A DNA stretch of 64,000 nucleotides from Phellopilus nigrolimitatus (Eukaryota; Basidiomycota; Agaricomycetes; Hymenochaetales; Hymenochaetaceae), in the NCBI GenBank assembly GCA_021029095.1, contig JAJOHG010000094.1:42570-106569 (forward strand). Reading direction: 5' to 3'. The notes beneath the pieces were generated by a model. The model made no database searches, was not told the origin of the DNA, and was given only the letters and a program-made list of their open reading frames with translations. The stretch's first letter is position 1. Each line of letters begins with the position of its first letter. The position numbers were made by a program, and so were the translations under genes. Shown piece after piece: positions 46,147-58,359 of this stretch.

Positions 46147-48063
46147 AGTGATAGAATAGATTGGGTTTGGGGGTTTGGTTGGCTTAATGAGTTTTCGATG
46201 ATAAAAAGTGTAGATGTGATTTCGATGATTTAAATGTCTGCTCCGGAAGCTCGCTTTTATGGCGTCAAGCGCAACGGAGCAGAGTATATGGTATGCATGG
46301 CTCTAAGACGATTTGTCATTTAGGATCGAGAAAATGCAAACCAAAATGAAATAAAATGGAACACTCAGCAAAATGAATCAAACTGCGCTGAGATATGCAG
46401 AACAAAAGATTGGAATTACTGCTATGCATGCGTTTCAGGCTGACTAGCGCCTTTTGATGATATGCCTTACAAGTACGTTCGTAGGGATCGAGCATGGTTG
46501 CTTCCAGTGAAGCACAGCGCTGAGTACACTGGATTCTCGAAAATTGTCCAAAATGTTCACTTTCCGAGCAGAAAAGGGGGGAGTTGATTTGATAGAATCA
46601 AAGACCTGCTAGAAGTGGAAGATTCTTCCGTGAAAGATGGTCTCTGCAGCGGCACTGCTGGCAGCGGGCAAGTAGTTTCATTCTAGCAAGTAAATTCAAC
46701 AAAGGATGCAAAAAATGGTCGCGGCTATGTAGGCGCCAAATTTCAAATTGGCGAGTGGCAGAGGACCATGGTGATTCCGGGCATACAAGTTGCCATGCAA
46801 CCTAACGTAACTTTTAGCGCAAAGGTATCAACCGATCCGCAAATCAGTGCAAACCGAGCTCGGTAAGCCATCGCTGCATCGCGTTAGAGACTCTGTTCGC
46901 GATGACACTTGAGTGGTTTGTTCTTCTTGACAAGAAAGATCATTTGAGATCCGTGGCAGACTCTGGTGCTCGAGATTACGGTTCCCTTGATGAAGCAAAA
47001 GCTTCAGGAATAAACTGGACGACATTTAGTCAAGCAAAGGAAAGCACGTACGAGTAGCAGCAGGTATTCCACTTCCTCTGTCGAGTACTGAACATCGTTT
47101 TCAACGTCAAGGTGAAGTAAATCGCAAAATGAACGCCACAGGCGACATTAAAGGAACCACTCCTCTCTACTGGATGTTTCAGGTCTGCGTCACTGTGGCT
47201 TCGAATCTTACTTCGTTTTGTCGTCTGAAGAGCGTGAAGATACAGCTTTCAGTGCCACTGATATTGAATCAAAATTCTAATTTGCTGAGAGATCCTGTCA
47301 ATCGGTTTTGAATAGAGGGAAGAACTGAGCATGATTGTCGTTGAAGAGCTACGGCGTATCTGCACTTTGACACAGCCTCGTTGCGGAACGCTACGTAGCA
47401 TTTGTGATATCACTGATCACATCTGGCACGTGAAGAAATGAGTGATACATTTAGAGATGTAAAGGCGAAATTGCCGAAGGACGCACAGTCATCAATCGAA
47501 AAAATCATGATATTATTAATTCGAGTTTCAGATTGAATCAACCCTCGAAAAGCTGGATGCGTCGGAGTGATTCATGTCGACGCTTGTAGTTTTCGTGTCT
47601 GTAGTCCAGCTAGTACCGGCCTTGTCAACTCGAACAGAGCGTCCGAAGCCAGATTGGCAGATACCCAGACTCTAGAGTATAAAGTTACCGCAGGTTTTCC
47701 AAAGAGCAAGCAGCGACACTGCAGGTACTAAATTTGTCAAAGCTTATGCTGAATCAAGTTGACCTGACTTCGGCTTTCAGATCTTTCGCAAGTGCAATGC
47801 GTGATTCTAGTAACGTAGTACGTAATAATGTGACAGAAAAAGTAGTAATTGAGTTTGCCGATTGCAGGAGTGTTTGTATATACCTATATTTTTCCGTAGC
47901 AAAGTCTGTTCAAAGTGTAGCTGTTGGCTACTTTTATTGCACATATTGCACTCAACTTTGATGATGCACTACCTGAAGCAATTCGCCTGAACGCTACAAG
48001 TTCTACGAGGTGGTGGTGCGTAATTAACCGCAAAAATCTCGCCCTTTCTTATACTTTTCTCAC
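46147..48063. other. Intergenic stretch of about 1.9 kb
   Basis: AT-rich, with only short ORFs (60-75 codons) on both strands and no recognisable domain, tRNA or repeat. It probably ends with the promoter of the F-box gene at 48064. Confidence 0.45.
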
Positions 48064-49743
48064 ATGTCCCATGATGGTCGACCTTACGCACAAATAGTCA
48101 GCAGAATACCAGGTCGCGTCGACGAGGATACGTCAGCGCGATATAGAGTTACTCAAATCCCCGAACTTCTCAGCCGGATTTTCTTTTTCTGCTTGCCAAG
48201 TCACAACATGATGCCTAAGAGTCAAACAGCGCCGTTTCTACTAACACGAGTGTGTCGCTATTGGCGCCAAGTCGCTCTGACTTCTCCTCAGCTTTGGTCA
48301 GGTCTGCGGATAAGATTTCCAGACGAAATGGACGATAGCACATGTTTTCTCTACCATTTGGAACGTCTAGCTCATACAGTGGACGTATACCTCGACAGAT
48401 CTGGCGCTTGCCCGCTTTCTTTGGATTTCGATCTTTCCAATGCTTTAGATACGGATACGGTCCAATACGAAACAACGATTCCATTCATCACCTCGATCGT
48501 AACTGCTGCCCTCACTCACTCGCGCCGGTGGCAAGATCTCTCACTCTCGGCTCCGTTGCAGCCCCTGCTTCCCGTTCTCGCGCATCTCAATCCCGGTACG
48601 ATATCAAAACTGGAATCGCTGACGCTTGACTTTTCTAGCGCCGAAGTGCTGCCGGAGACTCAACAACGCTTCGAGTTCACTCTGGATCTCGAGAGCGCCG
48701 AAAGCCTGAGCAGCTTGATGATCTATGGCAACTCAGATCCGAAGATCATAACGAAGTGGAATGCAAGTAACCTGCCGACATCTTTGTCGAGCGTAGTCCT
48801 ATGGAACATTCAGGTCGATCTTAATACACGACATGCTGGACTTTATCGGAATCCCATGCGCACGAATGCACTGCGTAATCTGAGTCTAGGCGCATTCATC
48901 AACTTGGAACACTTCCTTGATCTCCTCAGTGCTTCTCCACTTCTCGAGGAGCTCACATTCGATACTCACAGCACTAATCAGCGCACTTATTCTCGTCCGG
49001 ACCAACTCAGACCTAGTCGACCCATCATAGTTTTGCACAGGTTGCATACCCTCCGCACATGTGCCAAGGCGTCTGCGAGCGACGTCCTCGACAACCTTTT
49101 TATCCCTCATCTCACGCATCTAGAGTATGTGTCCGATGGATATGTCACCGATACACTAGAACCGGGCCAGAAGCTGGCGTCTTTTCTCCGGCGCTCGCAC
49201 GCCCCCATCTCGTACTTTATGCTCGCCGATTTGCATGGCGATATCCATGAGGATCAGCTCATTGAGCTTCTCCGGCTGATGCCTGCTATGGAAGAACTGC
49301 ACATCACGAAATTTGATATAACGGACCGAACACTTGATGCTCTAGCGTTTAATGTAGGGGGTCCAGTACTCTGCAAAAGGCTGGAACGTATCAGCTTTAG
49401 GGAAAGAAGCAACTTCTCACCTCGTGCCGTAATTGAGTTCATTTTGTCGAGACGTGAACAGGGACACCGGTGGTTGTCGATGTCTTCTCCGTCCGAAATT
49501 CCCACACATATTGCGCGTTCATTATTGTCGCCTTCCGACCCGCCATCCGATCATATTTCTGGGCGCTTTTCCGACTTACGTCTAGAGGCACCTCTTTCGG
49601 GATCTGTCATCATTCGTGAAGAGCCAACTCTGAGAAGTTTCCAGGCGGCCCTCGCGCACGCAGAACTTGTCGCAGGTGACCACAGGGTCGAACGGTGTGT
49701 CGAAGAGGGATTGGTCCTACAGCTTCATGTTTCTCCATCCTGA
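48064..49743 (+). CDS. F-box/LRR protein, 559 aa
   Basis: Single ORF from ATG at 48064 (MSHDGRPYAQIVSRIPG). F-box module: RVTQIPELLSRIFFFCLPS, then RVCRYWRQVALTSPQLWSGL. The remainder is LRR-like, with Leu-rich strands at roughly 30-residue spacing (LSLSAPLQPLLPVLAHL, LSASPLLEELTFDT, LHITKFDITDRTLDALAF). Likely SCF substrate adaptor. It has normal codon composition, unlike the CpG-poor F-box paralogues of the 18-41 kb region, and is not closely related to them. Confidence 0.86.
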   Translation: MSHDGRPYAQIVSRIPGRVDEDTSARYRVTQIPELLSRIFFFCLPSHNMMPKSQTAPFLLTRVCRYWRQVALTSPQLWSGLRIRFPDEMDDSTCFLYHLERLAHTVDVYLDRSGACPLSLDFDLSNALDTDTVQYETTIPFITSIVTAALTHSRRWQDLSLSAPLQPLLPVLAHLNPGTISKLESLTLDFSSAEVLPETQQRFEFTLDLESAESLSSLMIYGNSDPKIITKWNASNLPTSLSSVVLWNIQVDLNTRHAGLYRNPMRTNALRNLSLGAFINLEHFLDLLSASPLLEELTFDTHSTNQRTYSRPDQLRPSRPIIVLHRLHTLRTCAKASASDVLDNLFIPHLTHLEYVSDGYVTDTLEPGQKLASFLRRSHAPISYFMLADLHGDIHEDQLIELLRLMPAMEELHITKFDITDRTLDALAFNVGGPVLCKRLERISFRERSNFSPRAVIEFILSRREQGHRWLSMSSPSEIPTHIARSLLSPSDPPSDHISGRFSDLRLEAPLSGSVIIREEPTLRSFQAALAHAELVAGDHRVERCVEEGLVLQLHVSPS

Positions 49744-51214
49744 GATCTCCGGAACTAGAACCTTTCTGTCCATTTATTGTGTGTTGCTTCACGTGTTTCA
49801 TTTTTTTTTTTTACATCAGTTACCGGCCTCATCGCTTCTCAGGAGTATGTGTTTATTGAACTTGAGGGTCGTTACAAAAAAGCGAACTGGAAGCTGTTGA
49901 CGAGTAGGAAATTTGTACGTTTGGACGCGCACTATTTCTTGAGCTGGTTGTGACGTGCCTGGTTATATATAATGTCGATTGAAAAAAAAAAATGCTCTGT
50001 AGCCGATGATAGCTGATAATGATGTACGTGCGCGCTATCTCCACTGGATACGCGTCATTTTCATGATCGTAGATATCTTCTTTTTGGCAGCTTCACCCCG
50101 AGAGCAGGGAGACCTCTGATCGCGTGTCCACTGGTGGCTGTGATTACTTAATTTGTCTCTCCTTGTTCGTTCACACTTGACGCCTTGAACAGCCCTCGAC
50201 GAGATGCTGAAACTCGACATAAATCATTTAGCATGCGTCCAGAGATGCCGTTAATCGTGGCGGTGTCTTGCGCCATATGCTCTTGTGCTTTGTCCTGTAA
50301 ACTACTAAACAAGCCATTTAAGATTCAAACCGCTGATAAGGATGCTAAACTCAAGTCAGTGAGTAACTCGTAGTCTATTAACGACATGCCTTCTTCTTCT
50401 GATCAATGACCTCGAAAGAGATTTCTTATGATTTTGTACGTGTTACATCATGCTGGCCGCTCCTCAACTGAGTTACTGGCTCGCGTCATTTGAGTAATTG
50501 CACATGCTAGCAGAGTCTATCGATATCGTGAAGGTCAGAGTGGGTATTCAAGACTGCCGATCTGGCACGAGCCTGCTCGGCGACTCATCATAGGCCATAT
50601 TCTCAAGCCAGACGCCAGCTCGGCCAGGCGCCACGGAGGTGTAAAAATTTTACCAACGTGTCTTGTTCAGCCTGCTTTCCCTACCAACCAACACTGAGAG
50701 TACCGGGCACGAACGAAAGTCCAAGTCTCATCTGCATTCCCCGAGATGGCCGTCCGAACCACTCCGACCATACTTCGCCGTGTTTGTGGTGGGCCGAGCA
50801 TGAACGGCAGCGTCTAGCCTTGCATTTCACAGATATAGGAAACAACTGCCGGCACCCATGAAGGGGCGCGTCTAAAGGGCCTTTCGACGCTGTGCTCGCT
50901 ACAGCCACGCATGGCGCACGGCGCTAATGGACGGCATGCCCACCGTGGCCCGGTTCTGCATTTTATCTTTGTTTCGCAATGCTGTTTTTCTTTTCTTCCC
51001 TCTCGTCTCGCCAGTGAAAAAATTCTCAACTGACATGTAGCCTCAGAGCCGGATGCCTAGGCGGCGCAAGACAAGGCGAGTACTGACCGCCTGAATTCTT
51101 TATAAAGGATGAAAGCTTCTGCACCGTTGGCTTCACCTCAGAGAGTTTATCACCGTCCTCATTAACCGTCCTCATTTAACATCCTCGTTGACCGCCTCAT
51201 CGACATTCACAACA
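49744..51214. other. Intergenic stretch of about 1.5 kb
   Basis: Contains T/A homopolymers near 49800 and 49985 and short ORFs without motifs (for example 50681-50908 minus). No gene is supported. A TATAAAG near 51100 probably serves the small gene at 51215. Confidence 0.45.
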
Positions 51215-51520
51215 ATGCCTAAGTGCGAATTCATCGTCAAACAGGAGAGCATAACCGGAAAGAATCGAAATGCGAACTGCACGCACGACAAAGGGAAGCA
51301 CTACTGTGCGCAGAACCGGGATGGCACCTATCACGTCCATTGCAAATCATGCCCCGGGACTGCCTGCGCTGGTACCCTGGCGGCTTCTGATGTCGATGGC
51401 CTCGAGAAGAAGTGGTACGTCTATCTGTTCCTCATGAATGCGAGCATTTACTTATATGTACGCAGAGCCCGCCCGCGCGTGATCTCGTATTGTGCCGCTC
51501 CGTGGAGTCAGTCGAAGTAG
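51215..51520 (+). CDS. Small Cys-rich protein (CEF family), two exons
   Basis: ATG at 51215 starts MPKCEFIVKQESITGKNRNA. The segment NCTHDKGKHYC, then YHVHCKSCPGTACAGTLAAS parallels the 64-aa protein at 45952-46146 in Cys/His order: CEF, C-x-H, C-x2-C, C-x-G-x-L. The first exon ends near KK at a gtacgt donor (about 51414). The acceptor is ambiguous between adjacent AGs near 51467 and 51469: the first gives an immediate stop, the second a short Cys-containing tail. Either way the core is about 70 residues. A TATAAAG box lies about 110 bp upstream. Function unknown. Confidence 0.55.
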   Translation: MPKCEFIVKQESITGKNRNANCTHDKGKHYCAQNRDGTYHVHCKSCPGTACAGTLAASDVDGLEKKWYVYLFLMNASIYLYVRRARPRVISYCAAPWSQSK

Positions 51521-52944
51521 AATAGATATGCACCGACATCTGTTCCCGTCCACACTCCTTCCCTTCCACCAGAGCCCCGCATTGATATGCCACGACCTTC
51601 CTTGCTTTGCCAAGTTTGTGAAATTAAATAGAGCCAATATGTCCCTATATGTAAACGTGAATTTTGTCAATTAAATGATATCGAACAGTTATGTGTATCC
51701 GTTCCAAAGACCTTACTTGAGTTCTTTGCTTCATCCAATTCACTAAGGAAAGGATAAACTTTACGTACTGGTCAGCAGCTCAATATTGTATATTTATTGT
51801 ATGCACCTTCGGTTCGTAAATGTTTATTCGTCTGTTCTCTCAAGACATGTGGAGCTCATGCCCTTTTTCAGTGAACTCTCTGGGCTCTAAATATTCGTCT
51901 ATTTATTCCCCGCAAACTACATTTGTAATTGACTCAGTCTGCTCGACCGGAAATTCCAAAATAGAGTTTCCCCTTCTTAAGCTTATACAGGCTCAAGAAA
52001 GTAAATAAAATTCGACAGAAAACAACTCCTAATCACCAGGGAAAGCCTCCACATAACTTCGAGTTTTTTGCGCCAGAGCTAGCACCCGAGTCAGAAGATC
52101 TACATATGAGTTCCACAGTTGTACTAGCGAAGATGCGGCCTGAGAAAATCCACTCTGTCGCTCGAAGACTGAGGAAAGCAGGAGATGCCTATATGCCTTG
52201 CCGGCCGGCCAACAAGGCGCGCGCAAAAATATGAGCGAGATCGTCAACAAGAGCATATAGGCGTACTGGTATTTGCGCAATGTACCGAAGGGGTGCCGTA
52301 CAGAGTGCCATTCATATGCAACTCTTAAGTTTGACAAGGAATGATTTGGGTATGCACTACAGAAAAATATGACGATCGCGCCAAACAAGTTAGCGATCTT
52401 GCGTTTTGCGTGGGTGTTTCCTCATTCCTCTGATGGACTGGAAGACTCGGATTCAATCAATCATAGACTGACCGGTCGTTCCTTCGAGCCTGCCCTCTGA
52501 CTTTTGTAGGTCAGGGAAGGAGTCTAGATATTCACGAATAAGAAATAGGCTTTACCGAGATTCGAGAAGAGCTGTAGACTAAGACATTGGCAAGTCATGT
52601 GTGCTGCTTTAACACGTGACTACTTTACCATCGGGACCCTGAAATGAAAGATAGCTTCAAAGTGAGGTGTGGTAGAAAGCTCATCTGTCAGCCTATCTGG
52701 TATTTGCTTGAAGATAGAAATAGTTGAGGCGGGTTGCACCTTTGCCTAATACGTCGCGTCATTTGCCCATCGTCCATCTGACTGTTGACTTAGCACAGTA
52801 AACCATAAGATTTTCTCAAACACACAAAAAACACATTTTCCCTACTTTACAAAACAAGTAGACAAACCCGTCTCGTTTTGACGAAAATATCTAAAACATG
52901 TGTTTATTTTATTTTATTTACAAAACAGGAATATACTTCCCCAA
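51521..52944. other. AT-rich intergenic stretch
   Basis: No supported gene. The 119-codon minus-strand ORF at 52029-52388 has no motif or exon context. Confidence 0.45.
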
Positions 52945-53024
52945 AGGTCCTACCCGGAATCGAACCGGGGTTACAGGAATTTTGGAATCAGAATCCTGTG
53001 TGATAACCGCTACACTATAGAACC
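52945..53024 (-). tRNA. tRNA-Gln (anticodon CUG) with 8-nt intron
   Basis: The minus strand from 53024 folds into a cloverleaf. The acceptor GGTTCTA pairs with TAGGACC (one G-U), there is a D-arm GTGTAGCGGTTATCAC, and the T-arm is CCCGG-TTCGATT-CCGGG with discriminator T. The anticodon stem CAGGA/TCCTG encloses loop TTCTGA-T once an 8-nt insert (TTCCAAAA) is removed. The insert sits after position 37, the canonical place for nuclear tRNA introns. The mature length is 72 nt before CCA. Internal A and B boxes are present. Confidence 0.93.
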
Positions 53025-53175
53025 ATTCACGATAAGTCTAAATAGTCATTATGTCACTTACATAACTAATACTTTGTCTGTGACAATGACAATGACTGTG
53101 TGTCCGTCTGCAGGACAGTACTCTGTCAAGAACAAACATCCCCGCTCAGCATCTCTTCAGCTGTCGTACCTTGCA

Positions 53176-54436
53176 ATGGCGACCGCCTTCGTGCATCGCG
53201 CACACGTCCTGCGTATCGCCCGCCCGTCGAGGGTTACGCTCTGTCGGAATTTCAGCCGGTCAGCGCCAGGTGCGTTCCAGCGAGAAAAGAAAACCCCGTT
53301 CAGTCTATTAACGGCCGCTCGATAGCTCTCAAAAAGCAGCGGAAGGCCTTAGTGGGCGAAATCGTGTTCGACGGCGCGGATGACGACCTTTTCTCCTCCA
53401 CGGCGGTGGCGGCAGCAGAAGCGCAGGCGACCGCTGCAGCGGACCTGGCTGCCTCCGAGGCAGGCGCCCCGAAGCGCAAGGGCAAGGCGCCTGCGCTGCT
53501 CTTCGACGAGCAATACGCCTTCGTTGCCGACCGTCTCGGCCCGCGCCCGCGCGCAAACCACCCGCAGGTACGCGCGAATGCCGTGCGGCGCCTCCTGCAC
53601 CACTCCGAAGGCGCCGCGCAGATGGCGCGCCTCGTGGAGCTGCTCGCCGCATGGCGGAACGACGGGCGCGCAGTCGACGCCGAGACGACGATCGAGCTCA
53701 TAGGTGCGCCTTCGTTCGCTCCTTCCCTCTTATAAACAGACTAAATTTGTTTGTTTGTTTTTTACACGAAAAAAAGACCGCTGCCTCGCATGGCATCCCG
53801 CACTGCTCGTGCAGCTCTTCGCCGACCGCCCGCGCTACGGGCTCACGCTCCCCTCACTTTCCGAGGCGCGCCGCATCCTGCACCGGCTCGTCCGCCTACC
53901 CGCGAGCCCCGCCGACGCGCTGCGCAACGCCGCGACCTTCGCCGCGCTCTACCCGGCCCACGGCCTCCCGCCCGCATCCACGGACCTCACCTCCTGCACA
54001 CTGCTCGCGCAGGCGTGCGCGCGCGCGCTCAGCCCCGCGGCGAAGAAGGCCGGGGAGCCTGAGCTAGGACTCGGCCGCGCAGCGTGGGCTCGTGTCGCTC
54101 GCGGCAGACCTCGCGCGTGGGCTCGCGCCGCCTCACGCGCGGCGCCCGCTGGACGTGCCCGGCGGCCTTGCGCGCGTTGGCAAGGGAGACCACGCGCCGA
54201 GCGTGCGCGCGCGCCGCGAAGGCGGGTTCTCGCCGACGCGCGCGGTCGAGTGGGCGTGGACGACACGCGGCCTTGCAGACATTGTCCGCGCGCTGAGATC
54301 GGTGCAGGACCGGGCGTATGTGCGCGTCCTGAGTGCCGCGCTCGCTGCGCGCCTAGGCACACAAAAGAAGAAGGCGGAGGTTAGGCCGGGTGAGGCTGCG
54401 AAGAAGCCGGAGGAGGGTGAGGCACAGTTGGCATAG
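53176..54436 (+). CDS. Hypothetical mitochondrial-targeted protein, frame broken
   Basis: ATG at 53176 starts an Arg/Ser-rich, acid-free leader (MATAFVHRAHVLRIARPSRV) typical of mitochondrial targeting. The frame switches near 53275 to an open stretch (ALKKQRKALVGEIVFDGADD, then LLFDEQYAFVADRLGPRP). An intron at 53704-53776 (gtgcgc...aaaaag) joins in frame to LLVQLFADRPRYGLTLPSLS. A second switch near 54065 leads to GLVSLAADLARGLAPPHA, then VRALRSVQDRAYVRVLSAAL, ending at 54436. No named domain is recognised. The two breaks could be unrecognised splicing, sequencing errors or decay. I cannot decide, so the product is provisional. Confidence 0.5.
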
Positions 54437-54566
54437 AACTTTACTGCTGGTGTCGGATCTTGCGATTTAAATTTCTAATAGGTCTTTCCCTTACGTACTA
54501 AGTAAATGCATCGAGAATTATTGCCGGCGATTTTACATGATCTTCGAGCATCCGATATGGATATTC

Positions 54567-57500
54567 TCAGCAAATAATACAGTCTTCCTTGAAGCTCAAG
54601 TTGTACATTGTCTTGTCTACAGTTTTCTCAATCTTTTTCCAGTCCGCGCGGCGCTGGATGAACTCGTAGATAGTCCTGCGATCAGAACCCATAGTCAGCA
54701 CAAGATAGACGAACATAGGAGCTGGGGAGGGACACTGACCTCTGGACGGTACGCGCCGCCGTACCGCGTGAACGTCGCGCACGATCTGCGCGAGGTCCTT
54801 CGCGTCCTCGACCACGTAGACGTGCCCCAGCATCTTGAGGTTCGAGAAGTCCGAGGTGATGGACGGGACCTGCGCAATGTTTTGTAGACAATCTACGTCA
54901 GTTCGGGAGAAAAAGGGAAGTACGATGTAGATACGACCGACCTTGAGCGAGGAGATGAACGTATGGTACGCGTTCAGGTCCGCGATCACCTGAAACCCAC
55001 CCGCGAGCGAGATGATCTGGCGCTTGATATGCCGGTGCAGGATGCTGCACGGTGCACAGCGCGTCGTTTCGCCATTATTCGTTCAAAAGAAGCGTCGCCA
55101 CGTCAGTCAGCGCCGCGAGCTTTCAGCAGGAGACAGGAAACGGGCGGGTCCATACGCACGCGAGCAGCCGGATGCCGACCTCCTCGTAAAACACCTCGAG
55201 CACCTCCTTGCTCGTGCTCCCCTTGAGCAGCCGGCAGTGCATGTCGAGGCACGCGACCGCCTCCGTGCACCCTTGCGTCGGCCCGAGGTCCAGCGCCTCG
55301 TCATCTACCGGATAGTATTCGCGCGCTTGCGTGCGCATCAAGATGATGTGCTCAACCTGTCGGCGGAGGTCTTAGAAACATGTGTGTATCTGATCTGGGC
55401 GAACACAGAAGGAGGCGAGACGGACCTGGTTCATGAGTACGTCTGTCCCCGCGTTCATGCCAGCAGCGACCGAGTCGTCCAGGACGTTCTCGAACCGCTT
55501 CTTCTCCCTGACAACGGCGTTCAGGAAGTCGGTTCTATCGATATGAGGGGCCTGTACAATTTCAACATGTCAAAGGGGAAAAGGAAAGTCCAGACGGAAG
55601 CAGCTCACCAGCTCCTTGTCGAAATATACTTGCACCATGGATTGGATGGTATCTCCAACATGCACGAGCTCAAAGAACTGCATCAACGGCGCGACGCTCA
55701 TCGTCTCCTCGTGCTCCGCAGGTTTGTACGTCCGCATCTGCTCCGTCGCCCTGCACAGTTGCATCCGCAGGTCAGCCATGTCTCATAAAAGAGGCAAAAA
55801 GAAAGAAAAAGACTGAGTGCTAACTTCTCAAAACCCGGACTGATGTGCCGCCCGCCCATCGCCTGCAGGAGCAGGATGAACACCTCCTCAATCGTATCGC
55901 GCACACGGTGACCGTATGCGCCCGGGTACGCCGCGAACGTCTCGACACGCTTGAGTGCCTCGCGGTCCGCGTGGATCAGCTCGAGCGCGACGTCAAGCGA
56001 AAGCAGCAACTCCATCTGGTCGAACGACGTCACGCTCCCAGATCCGCGTACCCTAGAGGCGGATTTAGATGTAGAAAGCGGGGGTGAGGAGGACCGCACG
56101 GAGGTTGCTGCGGAGGAGACTGTGGATACCTCCCGCGTTGCTTGGGACGACGAGGATATCGACGCTGGGTAGAATGAAGATTAGTTCAAAAATTCTGCAA
56201 CGTATCAACTATGAACCTACACCGTGTGATAGACGCGACCTCCTTCTCCTTCTCCTCCTCCTCCTCCTGATCCTCGTCGCCAACCTCAAACACCATCTGC
56301 GCGTCCTCCTTCCCAAAGCTGCTCGAGTATCGCCCACTCGTCGCGCCCGTGCCGGTTTGCGATACCCAGCGCTGCGGGTTGAGCATGGCGATACCCTGCA
56401 CAGCCGCCGAGCCGCCCGTCGTGAGCGCCGCACCGACCGCGCCGACCGTGCGCGGGACGATCGTGACCGGGAGGAGCAGCACGTCTGTAAAGCTCGCGAG
56501 CACGGTGCGCTTTAGCTGCGCGGGGTTGTGCGACCCGAGGAAGCGCGCAGCGTTCGGCGCGTTCGGCGCCGTTGTACTCGTTTGTGCGGAGATCTGATAC
56601 AATTGTATTTATTTGTCTTAGAAAGGATAAGTAATTGAGCAGCGGAAAACGGAACCTTGCGTTCCCAGTCACGGTTTATCGCTTCGAAGGCCTGTTTTAC
56701 GGTTTCTACTTCTTCGTCGAGGTATTCGTCCATGTTCAGTTCGAACATCTGAAACCTGACGTCAAAACAGAATACCTCAGGTTGAATTAAACGACTTTAG
56801 AATTAATTGGTGCTTACACGACGTCCTCGGCCTGTGTACGCGTCACGAACGTCTCGTCGTCCTTTTTAAATGAAAGTAGGACATCTACCATGCGCCAGGC
56901 TTCGCGAAACGTCGCCGCCGCCGCCTTGAGGAACACCTCATTTGAGATTTCGCGCGCCTTCGTGAGCAGCGACGTGATGTACTCTCCGACCTAAAACCTT
57001 TCAGCATCGGATTTGTCAAAGAAGGAGTATACACAGACCACTTCCATCGCCAGTCTATCCGCGAAGGATAATATAACATATGATGCGGCCGGGAAGACGT
57101 TCACGGCAGTCGCGCCATCGGTGCGGAGCGCATCGAGGACATGCACCATAAATTCGTCCATGGCATCGAAGTCCAGCTCTCCATCTTTCCTGCCAACGTG
57201 CGTTTCAGCTTGTTGCAAAGATGAACACCGAAAACAAAAGTAAACGGAAATGCGCACGTGAAGTTCTCCAACGGCTTCCAGCGCCCCTGCTCGTAGAAGA
57301 CCTCGCGCTTATCCGCCCAGACACGGCCCAGCTCCCAGTCTGCGACGGGCATCGCGCGTTCGCTGAGATGGCCCTCCCAGACCTCCCAGCTCGCAAGTGC
57401 GGCCTCGCGCATCCCGGCCTCATCTTTCTTTCCGTCAGCGATATCGAACGCAGTGAGCAGGCCCGCCTGGAAGCGGTCGACGGCACTACGCAGCGCCGCG

Positions 57501-58219
57501 TACAATGTCTCGTGGTTCCGGACGGGGCGCACCGCAGGCGAGAGGTAGAGCGCGAGGAGGTGCAGGGCGTGTGACTGATGGAGCAGCGGCGGCGAGGGCG
57601 CGGGGAAGAGGGTCGAGAGGACGAGGTGCGGCGGGGAAGACAGATTCGGGAGCAGCGCCTTCAATATAGTGTGGACGTGTATGAATTTCTGCCGGTACGT
57701 ACGCTGGGAGGACCCAGTCAGTACGGCGGGGTGCGACGAGAGCGAGTCGCCTTGGAACGCGCCGAAGAGGTCCTGGGGAGCACTGCCGGTGCCTGTGCCC
57801 GACGCGAAATCACCAAAGTCATCGTCGAAGTCGCCCGACGAGCTCGCCGTTATCGTTTCCGTCGTCGGCGGGGGAGGTGGCGGCTGCGCATCGGGCCTTG
57901 TCCTGCCCTTCGCGCGCGCTTCTAGCTCGTCCAGCGTCTTGTCAAGTCTAAGGCCGCTGGCATCGATGCCGAGCGCATCCCACTTAGCCTTCCAGACGTG
58001 CTCGTCGCGCGCCAGCTCCGCGAGCATGCGCGACACCCTGCTGTACGCCGGTACATCTGGTATCGCTAGGTAGATGAGAATAGATATATGGAGGTCCACA
58101 GGCAGTCTTCCGATGAAATGCTGGGTATTAGGCGTCTTCGCCGCGCCGCGCCCGAGCAAAGTGGACGTCGCCGCCGTCGCATAGAGCTTGACAGGCTCGA
58201 GCGTCGTAAAACGGTCCAT
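54567..58219 (-). CDS. RCY1: Recyclin-1 / Sec10-like F-box exocyst-linked protein
   Basis: Membrane-recycling protein with an F-box and a Sec10-like helical body, acting between endosomes and the plasma membrane. ATG at 58219 (MDRFTTLEP); the codon further upstream in frame is TTG. I resolve exons 58219-57258, 57189-57039, 56990-56818, 56755-56656, 56593-56221, 56164-55825, 55750-55609, 55551-55426, 55356-55160 and 55044-54942, then two last exons to the stop at 54567. The F-box is IGRLPVDLHISILIYLAIPD. Family blocks include SLDVALELIHADREALKR, YGHRVRDTIEEVFILLLQAM, TEAVACLDMHCRLLKGSTSK and a KTMYNLSFKEDC C-terminus. Near 54770 the expected TRYGGAYRPE lies one base out of frame; only an unusual donor (gtgtcc) keeps the product open. 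A 5.5-kb insertion sits 82 bp upstream of the ATG. Confidence 0.85.
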
Positions 58220-58359
58220 TCTACCAAAGATCAAGGCAGGGTGGGATGAACATGAAGGTGCTCGCTGTTTCGATCAACGTATACGTTCTCGGAGCTCGTA
58301 TATGACGGTCGCTATCGGACAAAAAACATTGGACTTGGGGATTTTGGACTTTGACTTGG

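Noticed and set aside
57101..58234. Recyclin start at 58234 and exon read-through to 57101
   Set aside because: The upstream codon is TTG, and the 3' part beyond 57258 is intron followed by an out-of-phase exon.
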